Source of the DNA: JAYODW01 sp038116745
GTDB taxonomy: Bacteria > Pseudomonadota > Gammaproteobacteria > Ga0077536
Assembly: GCA_038116745.1 (NCBI GenBank)
Contig: JAYODW010000031.1
Coordinates: forward strand, 1-63,931
Length of the DNA: 63,931 nucleotides
Direction: 5' to 3'
A program made the position numbers and the translations under genes. Within the stretch, counting starts at the first letter, position 1. Each line of letters starts with the position of its first letter. Below are positions 6,041 to 14,051 of the stretch, piece by piece. Below the pieces are notes generated by a model. It was not told where the DNA came from and made no database searches. It worked only from the letters and a program-made list of their open reading frames with translations.

Positions 6041-8161
6041 ATGCGCGCGCCCAGTTCGTATGTTCTTCTTGTTTTGTTTGTCAGCCTGTGTGGTTTGAGA
6101 CCGTGGTCGGCGGCTGCGCAGGAGCCTCACCCCCACGACGACGCGCACGCTCACAGTGTGCCCGAAATTATCATTACGGCCGATCCGCTCGGCTATGCCG
6201 ACGGCCACTTTGTCGCACCGTCACAGGTTCTCGACGCGGAAGCCCTGCGCACCCGCTCACTGCGCTCGATCGGCGAAACCGTTGCTAACGAACTCGGCGT
6301 CAACGCGAGTGATTTCGGCGCGTCGGTTGGCCGCCCGGTCATTCGCGGGCTCGGCGGTGCGCGTGTGCGCGTCCTGGAAAACGGCCTTGGGAGTTTTGAC
6401 CTCTCGACCATCAGCGCGGATCACGCGGTCTCGAGCGAGCCGATTTTCGCCCGACAGGTCGAGATTCTGCGAGGTCCCGCTACGCTGCTCTATGGCAGTG
6501 GCGCCAGCGGTGGCCTTGTGAACGTGGTCAATGGCCGTATTAGCGACACGCTACCGGAGGGCGTCGAGGGTGGTCTCTATACGCACTACGACAGCGCGAG
6601 TGATGGCTGGCTTGGTGGTATCGAGATGGACGCGGCCATTGGGAGTGCGCTCGCGCTGCATGCTGACGCGCTGCGGCGCGACACCGATGACATAGACATT
6701 CCCGGCTTTGCTGAGACTGCCCCGGACGAAGACGAATCACCCGGTCGGCTTGAGAACAGTAGCGCAGAATCCGACAACTTCAACGTCGGCGCGAGCCTCA
6801 TCGGTGAAGACGGGCACCTGGGTTTCAGTGTCGGTTACCTCGACAACAACTATGGTGTTCCAGGGGCACACGGACACCACGCGGACGAGGGCCATGGAGA
6901 AGAGCACGAAGAAGATGAAGAAGGCGGCACGCGCATCGACATTGAGCAGACCCGCTACGATCTCGCAGGGAGCTTTGACATCGAGCGCGCGCACATCCAC
7001 TCAGTTAGTGCGCGCTGGGGTTATAACGACTACCAGCACGATGAGGTCGAAGGATCCGGCGAAGTCGGCACGCGTTTTTCGAACGAAGAGTGGGAAGGGC
7101 GCGTCGAAGTGCTGCTGGAACCGGTAGGTGCCTGGGATATTGCCATCGGCGGCCAGTTCCGTGACAAAGATTTCTCCGCCGTCGGCGCAGAAGCGTTCGT
7201 ATTGCCCGCGGCGCTGGAAAGTCAGGCTGGGTTCATCTACGGCAAGGGTGAATTCGGCGACCTGCATATCGATCTCGGTTTGCGCTACGAGTCTCAGGAT
7301 ACTGCTGCCAAGCAGTCGCGCGCACGGGCCGACTTTGGTCTGCTGAGCTTTTCCGGCGGTAGCGTCTACAACTACGCGTCCGGCTACGAGATCGGCATGT
7401 CATATGCGCGCTCAGAGCGGGCGCCGGGTATCGAGGAACTTTTTGCCGCCGGCCCCCATCTTGCCAGTAACACCTACGAGATCGGCGACGCCGGCCTTGA
7501 GAAAGAGGTTTCGAACAACATCGATGTGTTCTGGCGCAAGACCGAAGGGCGCTATCGGCTCTACGCGACGCTGTTCTTCAATCACGTCGATGATTTTGTC
7601 TACCTGGCTGCTAACGACCTCAACGGCGATGGCATTGCTGATCGCGTCGAAGATGATTTCGCCGACACGGGCGAAATCGTCGACGAGGACGATGCGTTGC
7701 TCTTGGTCAACCAGCGCCAGCAGGGCGCCGAGTTTTGGGGCTTTGAAATCGAAGGTTTCATGACCGTGTTCGACGACGCCCGCGGGCAGGCCGAACTACG
7801 CGTCTGGACAGATTACGTTTCGGGCTCGCTCGACGACGGCGTCGAAGTGCCGCGTCTGCCGCCGCTGCGTTTCGGTGGGTCGCTCGATTACCGCTACGGC
7901 CCGTGGTACGCGCGTTTTGCGGTCACCCGCGTGACCGACCAGGACAACGCGGCGCCGCTGGAAACTGAGACGCATGGTTACACCATGGTTGATCTCGATG
8001 CCGGTTTCGTTCTGTCCAGGGCCGGGTTCGGTGAGGTTACTCTGTTTGGTCGCGGGACAAATCTCGCTGACGAGACAGCGCGCCGGCACACTTCGTTCGT
8101 CAAAGACCTCGCGCCATTGCCTGGACGGTCCTGGATGGTCGGCGCGCGAGCGCGGTTCTGA
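6041..8161 (+). CDS. TonB-dependent receptor, ZnuD-like zinc transporter
   Basis: This 706-residue outer-membrane receptor has a signal peptide (residues 1-27), then a His-rich mature N-terminus (QEPHPHDDAHAHS) and the TonB box/plug region (PEIIITADPL; IRGLGGARVRVLENG; VEILRGPATLLYGSGASGG). The 22-strand barrel ends in a terminal phenylalanine (VGARARF). A large acidic His-rich loop (HGHHADEGHGEEHEEDEEGG, around residues 277-296) resembles the zinc-capturing loop of ZnuD. It likely imports zinc (or a zinc complex) with TonB energy. A good ribosome site (GGAGG, 6030-6034) precedes the ATG. The small Cys/His protein upstream fits the same task. Confidence 0.88.
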   Translation: MRAPSSYVLLVLFVSLCGLRPWSAAAQEPHPHDDAHAHSVPEIIITADPLGYADGHFVAPSQVLDAEALRTRSLRSIGETVANELGVNASDFGASVGRPVIRGLGGARVRVLENGLGSFDLSTISADHAVSSEPIFARQVEILRGPATLLYGSGASGGLVNVVNGRISDTLPEGVEGGLYTHYDSASDGWLGGIEMDAAIGSALALHADALRRDTDDIDIPGFAETAPDEDESPGRLENSSAESDNFNVGASLIGEDGHLGFSVGYLDNNYGVPGAHGHHADEGHGEEHEEDEEGGTRIDIEQTRYDLAGSFDIERAHIHSVSARWGYNDYQHDEVEGSGEVGTRFSNEEWEGRVEVLLEPVGAWDIAIGGQFRDKDFSAVGAEAFVLPAALESQAGFIYGKGEFGDLHIDLGLRYESQDTAAKQSRARADFGLLSFSGGSVYNYASGYEIGMSYARSERAPGIEELFAAGPHLASNTYEIGDAGLEKEVSNNIDVFWRKTEGRYRLYATLFFNHVDDFVYLAANDLNGDGIADRVEDDFADTGEIVDEDDALLLVNQRQQGAEFWGFEIEGFMTVFDDARGQAELRVWTDYVSGSLDDGVEVPRLPPLRFGGSLDYRYGPWYARFAVTRVTDQDNAAPLETETHGYTMVDLDAGFVLSRAGFGEVTLFGRGTNLADETARRHTSFVKDLAPLPGRSWMVGARARF

Positions 8162-8406
8162 AGTTCAGGATAGAACCGGTAGCGTTCCTTATCGTAGGCG
8201 TGAAGCTCGGCGGTCATGGTGCGCATGTTTTCCCAGGATATCGCGGCAGGGCCCTGAGAAAAGGCAAAGGCGCCTTTGTGAAAAGGCCATATCGTGTTGC
8301 GGCAGCCCCGCGAGCTCGTTTTCTGCCGAGCGTGGCACATTGACGTTGCCCTTTGAGATGACGACCTCTTTTCCTATCAACCCTCTTACAACGGAGCATA
8401 CCCGCC
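8162..8406. other. Intergenic, no supported gene
   Basis: On the minus strand a short stretch reads MTAELHAYDKERYRFYPEL before a stop, which looks like coding sequence, but it is too short to assign and has no continuation. Otherwise no feature was seen. Confidence 0.3.
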
Positions 8407-8874
8407 ATGTCTGATGACCTAGGCGCGATACAAACAACACTGGTTGCATACTGTCACCGGGTCGATTCCGGCACCGCAGAGGAAGTTGCAGAATTGTTCA
8501 CCGAAGACGCTGTGCTGCAGCCGTATTACGACGGCGATTACGACGTGCACGGGCGCGAGGGCGTGCGCGAATGGTATGCGTTTTACCTGCAAACCATGTC
8601 CGACACCGTGAATAACCTAAGGCACTCTGTAGATACTGCCTCGATCGAGATCGATGGTGACTTCGCGAACTCGGAGTGCTACCTGACGGCGACTTTCACC
8701 ATGAAAAAGGACAACCTCACGTTTCAGGCACAGGGGTCCTACATAGATACTCTGACCCGATCCGGTGATGCGTGGTTAATTCAATCCCGCCGAATCGAGG
8801 TCCGACACATTAACTGCCTCGGCGAGCCTTTAGAGCGCATGCGGCCGATGGGATTTCCGGGCGCGTCGAGGTAA
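8407..8874 (+). CDS. SnoaL-like / NTF2-fold protein
   Basis: This 155-residue protein has the cone-shaped NTF2-like fold pattern: an N-terminal helix pair (IQTTLVAYCHRVDSGTAEEV), the typical LFTEDAVLQPYYDG segment, VHGREGVREWYAFYL, and C-terminal strands (GDAWLIQSRRIEVRH). Members include polyketide cyclases, hydratases and dehydratases for catabolic intermediates, as well as non-enzymatic ligand-binding proteins. Nothing here fixes the role. Two other NTF2-like genes occur in the window at 11026 and 59089. The gene stands alone with no same-strand neighbour close by. Confidence 0.8.
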   Translation: MSDDLGAIQTTLVAYCHRVDSGTAEEVAELFTEDAVLQPYYDGDYDVHGREGVREWYAFYLQTMSDTVNNLRHSVDTASIEIDGDFANSECYLTATFTMKKDNLTFQAQGSYIDTLTRSGDAWLIQSRRIEVRHINCLGEPLERMRPMGFPGASR

Positions 8875-9485
8875 CGTGGCAGGCGGCTTCAGATCACTGA
8901 GATGATGGGCTGGTAAGTCTGGTCGTGGTGTTCCTACCCAGGCAAACAAGAAAGCCGACATAACGCACCGGCTCCAGTTCCGAGCGCTCTACTCAGCGGC
9001 TCTCAGAAACCAGTGTCTCGAATGCTGGTTCCGGGACGACTCTTGGCGATTACGTCATGCGCCGTTGCTCCGGTTTTCAGCGGCGGGCGCAAAAACATAG
9101 CGGTGATCCCGATGGCTCTCGANNNNNNNNNNNNNNNNNNNNNNNNNNNNNNNNNNNNNNNNNNNNNNNNNNNNNNNNNNNNNNNNNNNNNNNNNNNNNN
9201 NNNNNNNNNNNNNNNNNNNNNNCGTTGGCGTCTGTTTGTGCCTTTTCCCCGCCATCATTGAGACGGACTTCCCGTTGCAGGCAAATAAAGAGATTTCGCT
9301 AGCGTTCGAACTGATGCTGCTGCTCTAGGCTAGGACGGCCGCCTGGAGGACTCTTTGTGACAGCGAGACGTTCTTTCGACCTGGCATTGCGACGTATTCT
9401 CCGATTGGAAGTTGCGGCGACGAGACAAGCCGGTGGGACACAAACGGATTGGCTGTCCGAGAAAAACTCGGCGTCCGTTGACCGA
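8875..9485. other. Intergenic stretch containing the assembly gap
   Basis: No gene is supported on either side of the N run. Open frames that cross it are artefacts of the N bases. Confidence 0.7.
9123..9222. other. Assembly gap (100 N)
   Basis: The run of exactly 100 N is the usual placeholder for a scaffold gap of unknown size. Adjacency of genes across it is not established. Confidence 0.98.
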
Positions 9486-10559
9486 TCACAGCTTGGCGAT
9501 CACCTCGTTACCGAACTCGCGAATCATCTCTCGCGCATCGGTGCCGCACACGTTCAGCGCAATATTTGTCACGCCGGCGTCTTCAAGTTCCCGGATACGG
9601 TCAATGATTTCGCCGGCCGATCCCGTCAGGGTCGCCGTCCTGATCAGGTCCGGCGTGATGTATTCCTCCTCACCTGGTCGGACGAACACGAGATGGCCAA
9701 GATGCATTTCCTGATAGCGACGGTCTAGAGGCGTCTTCATCTTCAGGATGTGCTCTTCGAAATAACGCTTCGCGAGCGGTGCAACGGATGGTGGTGCGAA
9801 GGGGCCGACTTTCATTTCTCCCGGGTCCCAGTTTGTATGCAGTAAGAGGATGGCAAAAGGACCCACCTGGCGCAGTACCCGCGGTGAAGTCATCGATTCG
9901 CCGGGTCGCAAAACGCACGCTGTCGTGAGGTTGCTGCAGTACACGTCCGAAGTATTACGTCCCGCAGCTTTGGCGGCCGACTTGATGGTCTCAATGCTGT
10001 GCGCAATGTGTGCAGGGTCAAGGCCGATGGTGATCCATCCATCGGAGATTTCGCCGGCAAGTTGAAGAGCTTTTGGTCCGTTCGACGCCATATGGATGGG
10101 GATCGGGTCCTTGATATTGATATAGCCGTGATCGGGATGGAGGAATTTGATGTGGCGCTCGATTTGACCTTCCCGATAAAGCGCTTCGTTGCCAGACAGG
10201 AGGTCGCGGATGACCTCGATATGCTCGCGCATTGTCTTGAGCTGGATCGGCGGCATACCCATAACGTTGCGGCCGGTAAACCCTGTGCCGACACCGAGGA
10301 TTGTGCGTCCCGGTGCCAGTTCGTTGATCGTCGCAATCGAATGTGCCGTCACTGGCGCGATGCGATTGCCGAGGATGGAGACGAAGGTGCCAAGCTTTAG
10401 CGTCCGTGTGTGGTATGCGCACAACGCCATGGTGGCGTAGACATCGCTGTAGCACATGTGGGAATCGTAGAACCACGCGTGCGTGAAGCCGTAATCTTCC
10501 GCCATCTTGGCGTCGTGCCAGGAGCGGATGTAGGGAGGAAAGCTGATACCAAAGTCCAT
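9486..10559 (-). CDS. LLM-class (luciferase-like) flavin or F420-dependent oxidoreductase
   Basis: This 357-residue protein has the bacterial luciferase TIM-barrel fold. Visible landmarks are MDFGISFPPYIRSWHDAKMA, the strand ATMALCAYHTRTLKLGTFVS, the LGVGTGFTGRN motif in the cofactor region, PIHMASNGPKALQLAGEISD and a C-terminal GSAGEIIDRIRELEDAGVTN. Such enzymes transfer hydride or oxygen using FMN or coenzyme F420; the glycine-rich LGVGTGF segment and the overall pattern fit the F420 group best. I chose the ATG at 10559 because it has GAGGA eight bases upstream; a longer start at 10586 adds nine poorly supported residues. No other gene is close enough to form an operon, so the substrate is unknown. 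Confidence 0.85.
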   Translation of the reverse strand: MDFGISFPPYIRSWHDAKMAEDYGFTHAWFYDSHMCYSDVYATMALCAYHTRTLKLGTFVSILGNRIAPVTAHSIATINELAPGRTILGVGTGFTGRNVMGMPPIQLKTMREHIEVIRDLLSGNEALYREGQIERHIKFLHPDHGYINIKDPIPIHMASNGPKALQLAGEISDGWITIGLDPAHIAHSIETIKSAAKAAGRNTSDVYCSNLTTACVLRPGESMTSPRVLRQVGPFAILLLHTNWDPGEMKVGPFAPPSVAPLAKRYFEEHILKMKTPLDRRYQEMHLGHLVFVRPGEEEYITPDLIRTATLTGSAGEIIDRIRELEDAGVTNIALNVCGTDAREMIREFGNEVIAKL

Positions 10560-10640
10560 CGCTGATGTCCTCGCAAGAAATGGCACATTGTTGATCGTAA
10601 TGCGGGAATCTGTATCTCCGCAGCCAGGAATTGCAAGACG

Positions 10641-10943
10641 CTAGACGGCTGCGGCGGCGTAGGGGCGTATCCGCTCAATCCCCTGACCAACCGTTCGTTT
10701 CGCGACACGCATGTCGTGTTCCGTCTGTAACCCCAGCCACACATCGGGCGCAGCGCGGAAGAGGCGCGCGAGTCGCGGCGCGGTGTTTGCCTTGGTCCCT
10801 GGTTTGCCGCTGAAGATCCCGCTGATCCGGCCGGGCGGTTCTTCCAGATAGCGCGCAAGCCGGTCGATGCTGATCCTCGTAGGGTTCATGAACTCTTCGC
10901 CAAGAAGCTCGCCAGGATGGATAGAGTCAAGCGTTTTCCTCAC
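10641..10943 (-). CDS. Orphan HigA-like antitoxin, probably decaying
   Basis: This 100-residue HigA paralogue starts with GTG (RKTLDSIHPGELLGEEFMNP) and ends in VWLGLQTEHDMRVAKRTVGQ. It is clearly related at DNA level to the higA at 157-453. The DNA-binding stretch has lost typical residues: the first copy's NGKRRITADTALRLARFFG is SGKPGTKANTAPRLARLFR here, with a proline inside the second helix region. No higB-like toxin is found upstream. It is either an orphan antitoxin kept for protection against a HigB, or a decaying duplicate. Confidence 0.65.
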   Translation of the reverse strand: MRKTLDSIHPGELLGEEFMNPTRISIDRLARYLEEPPGRISGIFSGKPGTKANTAPRLARLFRAAPDVWLGLQTEHDMRVAKRTVGQGIERIRPYAAAAV

Positions 10944-11025
10944 GAACTGGCGTTGTTGAAGAAAACGACGCTTCAGATGTCGCGAGTGCCTTGCCGCTCA
11001 AGACTGCGGTCTGGCAGTTCCTCAA

Positions 11026-11382
11026 CTACGCATACAGCTTCGAGGTATCGATGAAGATGAGGTATTCGTCGAGCTTTCCGTTGCCGTGGACGTGCATGTA
11101 ATTCGCTACCGCCACGCGCATCGTTGAACCGTCTTTCCGGGTGTAAGTCACGAAACCGTGGCACCAGAGATTGTTGCCAGCGAGTTCGCTCATGACCAGG
11201 TCATGTGATAAGGCGTCGATCGAGTCGAAGAACGCGGCGACGTAAGCCTCGGCGGCGTCGACGCCGATAACTTCAGCTTCATTGCCGAAACGGAATCTGC
11301 AGTTCGGATGGAGGAACGCGGCAAACCCGGCGGCGTCCTTGCGGTCAATGGTGGCAAAGATGTTTTCGAGCAGTGCAATCAT
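11026..11382 (-). CDS. SnoaL-like / NTF2-fold protein
   Basis: This 118-residue protein starts MIALLENIFATIDRKDAAGF, followed by AAFLHPNCRFRFGNEAEVIG, the pattern of a small NTF2-like domain, and ends in strands RVAVANYMHVHGNGKLDEY. Proteins of this type bind small hydrophobic ligands or act as cyclases or hydratases. It has no same-strand partner nearby (the orphan higA lies 82 bases downstream in transcription direction). The function is unknown. Confidence 0.78.
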   Translation of the reverse strand: MIALLENIFATIDRKDAAGFAAFLHPNCRFRFGNEAEVIGVDAAEAYVAAFFDSIDALSHDLVMSELAGNNLWCHGFVTYTRKDGSTMRVAVANYMHVHGNGKLDEYLIFIDTSKLYA

Positions 11383-11674
11383 GGTGCTGAGCTCCGGGTG
11401 GTTGAACGACCAGCTTGAACGTCCCGCAACTTTGGGTTGGCGCTTGCTGAGATCAATCGAGCTTCTACCAACCGGTTCCGCATCCGCCGAAATTGCGCTT
11501 CCCTGAAAGCCAGATGCGGGCTCGATGCACCTTATCAGGAATCAAAACATACGGCCGTGAGGCCTGCACGCGCAACCGCAGCGAGACGCCGATCTCATGG
11601 CCGATGGACGTCTTGTGCAGACGGAGTGCGGATTGACGGGCGGTGAGCGCCCCGAAGACCCGCTGCCTGTCTGA
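11383..11674. other. Intergenic, nothing recognised
   Basis: 292 bases between two minus-strand genes show no convincing gene, repeat or strong hairpin. Confidence 0.5.
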
Positions 11675-12442
11675 CTAATCGGGCACCGTTCTGAGTACTT
11701 TAGAGCTGCCGTTCAGGTAGCGCATACGATTCGGACCATCGCTCTTGGCCTTCTGCAACGCTTCTCTGGCCCGCAGCTCAAATTTGGCCACGCTTTCCCC
11801 GGCGCCGTACGCTGTCAGCCCGGCGCCGAAGGTACATTCGATTTCTCTGGCTACGCCCGCCTGTAATCGCTCAACCACTGTCAGGGAGCTCTCAAGGTCA
11901 GTGTGAGGGAAGAGGATCACGAAAGTGTCCCCTTCATACCTTGCGAATACGTCCATGCCCCTGACAGTTTCCTGAATATACTGAGCCAGACCCTTCAGTA
12001 GACGATCTCCCGAGTCGTTTCCGAACTTGTCGTTGTGAACGCGGAGATTGTCCAAATTCAGGAAACACAAGGTCAAAGGATACTGATAGCGCCCCGCCCG
12101 CGAGACTTCTTCAAATAGCTTGTTATTGAAATATTCACGATTCCAGACTTTGGTCAGCGCATCGTGATTTTCGCCGAGGGATTCGAGATATTTTTTTCTG
12201 TTCTGCGCTTTGAAAAAGTACCAGGTGCTGGTCGATGTCACGAACAGCAGGAACAGAAAGGCATATTTATTCATGCCGCTATAGGTGTGAATTTCCCGCT
12301 GAGAATTAATAAAAATAAAAACAGCGGCAGAGAGCAGCCCGAGCGCATTCAGTGTCAACATCGCTCGGTAATCGAGAAAAGAGTGCTCCCTGCGTTTTTC
12401 GATTTTTGCTACTGCCTGGGTTTCTGCTTCATGCGTTTGCAT
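11675..12442 (-). CDS. Membrane-anchored GGDEF-domain protein with degenerate active site
   Basis: This 255-residue protein has two transmembrane segments near residues 27-47 (AMLTLNALGLLSAAVFIFIN) and 58-77 (KYAFLFLLFVTSTSTWYFF), then a cytoplasmic GGDEF domain from about residue 90 (HDALTKVWNREYF). The metal-binding Asp is present in FLNLDNLRVHND. The signature is EGDTF instead of GGDEF, so the first glycine and the catalytic Glu are changed. The product-binding inhibitory site RxxD (RGMD) is kept five residues upstream. This suggests a c-di-GMP receptor rather than an active cyclase. I placed the start at the ATG at 12442 because a strong GGGGGAGAG lies just before it; an upstream start at 12478 is possible. 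Confidence 0.85.
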   Translation of the reverse strand: MQTHEAETQAVAKIEKRREHSFLDYRAMLTLNALGLLSAAVFIFINSQREIHTYSGMNKYAFLFLLFVTSTSTWYFFKAQNRKKYLESLGENHDALTKVWNREYFNNKLFEEVSRAGRYQYPLTLCFLNLDNLRVHNDKFGNDSGDRLLKGLAQYIQETVRGMDVFARYEGDTFVILFPHTDLESSLTVVERLQAGVAREIECTFGAGLTAYGAGESVAKFELRAREALQKAKSDGPNRMRYLNGSSKVLRTVPD

Positions 12443-12821
12443 CGTGCTCTCCCCCATTTTGAGTAGGACCCGATTCAAATATTGGCAAGCGACCCAGCGA
12501 GCACTAGATAAAAAAACTATAAAAAGAGTGGAGAACCTCGTCTTTTGGTTGTTACAGGCTCTCCAAACCCGGTTCCTGTGAGAGAAAGTGATTCGATACT
12601 GGGAGATTTGTGCACGGGTGACGGGCGCTCCGGGAGGTCTATGCAGATCTCGTTGGTCCGTGGCACGTGACGATCGGGGAGTAAGAACCAGCGAACAGCA
12701 GGCGCGTGGTTGGGACCGTTTTCAGGCTCTGAGCGGTATGCTGCGGCGATGCAGTGCGACCGGGATCGGCCGGTGGTGATGCTGCAAGGACAGAAAAAAA
12801 CCTGCTACGGAGGACACAGCG
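12443..12821. other. Intergenic, divergent promoter region
   Basis: 379 bases between divergent genes. An A-rich patch (ATAAAAAAACTATAAAAAGA, near 12508) may hold a promoter, but no clear -35/-10 pair or operator was identified. Confidence 0.4.
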
Positions 12822-13730
12822 ATGATCCCCGGACTGCGACGTGACATCAGCGAAGAAGAGATCCGCCAGTATCGCGAAGACGGTGTCGTGCGTCTGCGCG
12901 GACTGCTCACCGACGCATGGATTGAGAAGCTCGGGCCCGCGATCGATAAAGCGATCTACGACACCGAGGACAGCGGTCTTGCGTATTACAACGCGACCGA
13001 GTTGGCCGATGCCCTGCGCGCAGTCGACGGCGCAGTTCTGACCGACCCGCGCGCTGAGGCGATCGAGCAGCCGGGCCAGTACCGCACCGCGATCGGTACC
13101 TGGACGGTAGTGCCGGAGATGCGTGAGTTCGCGCTTGAGTCACCGCTCGGCTACGTCGCCGCGCGTCTGTTCGGTGCGAAGGAGGTCTGTTTTTACGACG
13201 ACCAGACGCTGGTGAAAGAGCCTGGCACGCGCGAGTACACGGCCTTTCACACCGATGAGCCCTACTACCATCTCACCGGCGAGCAGGTCTGTGGGATCTG
13301 GGTGTCCCCCGATGCGGTCAGTGAGGATTCCGGCGCAATGCAGTACGTGCGCGGCTCACATCTCTGGGGAACGTTTTTCAAACCCAATCAGTTCATCGGC
13401 CAGGGTGCATTGAGCGCGCTCGGCAGCGGTGAGGACGACGCGACGCAGGTGCAGCTGCCGGATATCGAGGGCAACCGAAAGGACTACGACATCGTCACTC
13501 ATCCGTCGGAGCCGGGAGATGTGATTGTTCACCACTCGCGTCTGATCCACGGGTCAGGGCCGAACTACACCCCTGACCGCAGGCGGCGCGCAGTCTCTTT
13601 GCGCTACGCCGGCGACGATGTGCGCTTTCACCTGCAGAAATCAGCGCCACCCCAGCCGCATCATCACCACGACCTGCAGGAAGGCGATCGGATCGCCTGC
13701 GCGCAGTTCCCGCGCGTGTGGCCACGATAG
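12822..13730 (+). CDS. Phytanoyl-CoA dioxygenase (PhyH) family protein
   Basis: This 302-residue protein belongs to the iron(II)/2-oxoglutarate-dependent PhyH family. The N-terminal ISEEEIRQYREDGVVRLRGL is the usual start of the family. The iron ligands are visible as His and Asp in AFHTDEPYYH and the distal His in HHSRLIHGSGPNYTPDRRR, whose Arg would bind 2-oxoglutarate. It is expected to hydroxylate an organic substrate; the family is too diverse to name it. A GGAGG-type site lies just before the ATG (ACGGAGGACACAGCG). The C-terminus carries HHHH close to the end, an odd but harmless feature. The gene stands alone; a structured stretch with a terminator follows downstream. Confidence 0.88.
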   Translation: MIPGLRRDISEEEIRQYREDGVVRLRGLLTDAWIEKLGPAIDKAIYDTEDSGLAYYNATELADALRAVDGAVLTDPRAEAIEQPGQYRTAIGTWTVVPEMREFALESPLGYVAARLFGAKEVCFYDDQTLVKEPGTREYTAFHTDEPYYHLTGEQVCGIWVSPDAVSEDSGAMQYVRGSHLWGTFFKPNQFIGQGALSALGSGEDDATQVQLPDIEGNRKDYDIVTHPSEPGDVIVHHSRLIHGSGPNYTPDRRRRAVSLRYAGDDVRFHLQKSAPPQPHHHHDLQEGDRIACAQFPRVWPR

Positions 13731-13925
13731 GGCGAGCTGCTAGCCGTTCGGGGTACGCGATTGGCTGGCGATGACGCTGCGGTTGCCCGCTGGCGCACTC
13801 AAATGAGGCGCAAACGCCCCAGCAGTGGGCAAGCAGCCGGCAGCCCCCGACTTGGGCGAACGTAAACGCTTGTTTCAGCACGTGCATTGCAGGTGGCATC
13901 AGCTTTGCAATGCTCAAAACGGTTC

Positions 13926-14016
13926 CCGAGGTTTCCCCCAAGCCTCGGCAATCGTCATTAACTCTCCTAAGAAGTATTGCCGTGGCCAGGATTTCCCCCC
14001 TCGCCACGGCTTTTTT
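13926..14016 (+). ncRNA. Candidate small RNA with C-rich hairpin loops
   Basis: Hairpin 1 (CCGAGG at 13926-13931 with CCTCGG at 13943-13948) has TTTCCCCC in its loop. Hairpin 2 (GCCGTGGC at 13979-13986 with GCCACGGC at 14003-14010) has ATTTCCCCCC in its loop and is followed by six T, a good Rho-independent terminator. A single-stranded linker carries CTCTCCTAA. All three C-rich words could pair with Shine-Dalgarno sequences. The stretch lies between convergent genes and could be a 3'-UTR-derived RNA of the PhyH gene; its own promoter was not found. Confidence 0.45.
13979..14016 (+). terminator. Rho-independent terminator
   Basis: An 8-bp stem GCCGTGGC/GCCACGGC with a 16-base loop is followed by TTTTTT. 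The orientation serves plus-strand transcription (PhyH gene or the candidate small RNA); the other side lacks a T run on the minus strand. Confidence 0.75.
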
Positions 14017-14051
14017 CTGGTTTAGGCAAACAGCCGACGGCAATGAGACAG

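Noticed and set aside
9013..9302. Open frames crossing the N run
   Set aside because: They exist only because N codons are treated as non-stop.
10973..11164. Possible higB-like gene upstream of the orphan higA
   Set aside because: The minus-strand translation lacks all HigB motifs and overlaps the NTF2-like gene in another frame.
12588..12779. Short plus-strand frame between the GGDEF and PhyH genes
   Set aside because: 63 codons with no ribosome site or similarity; composition does not look protein coding.
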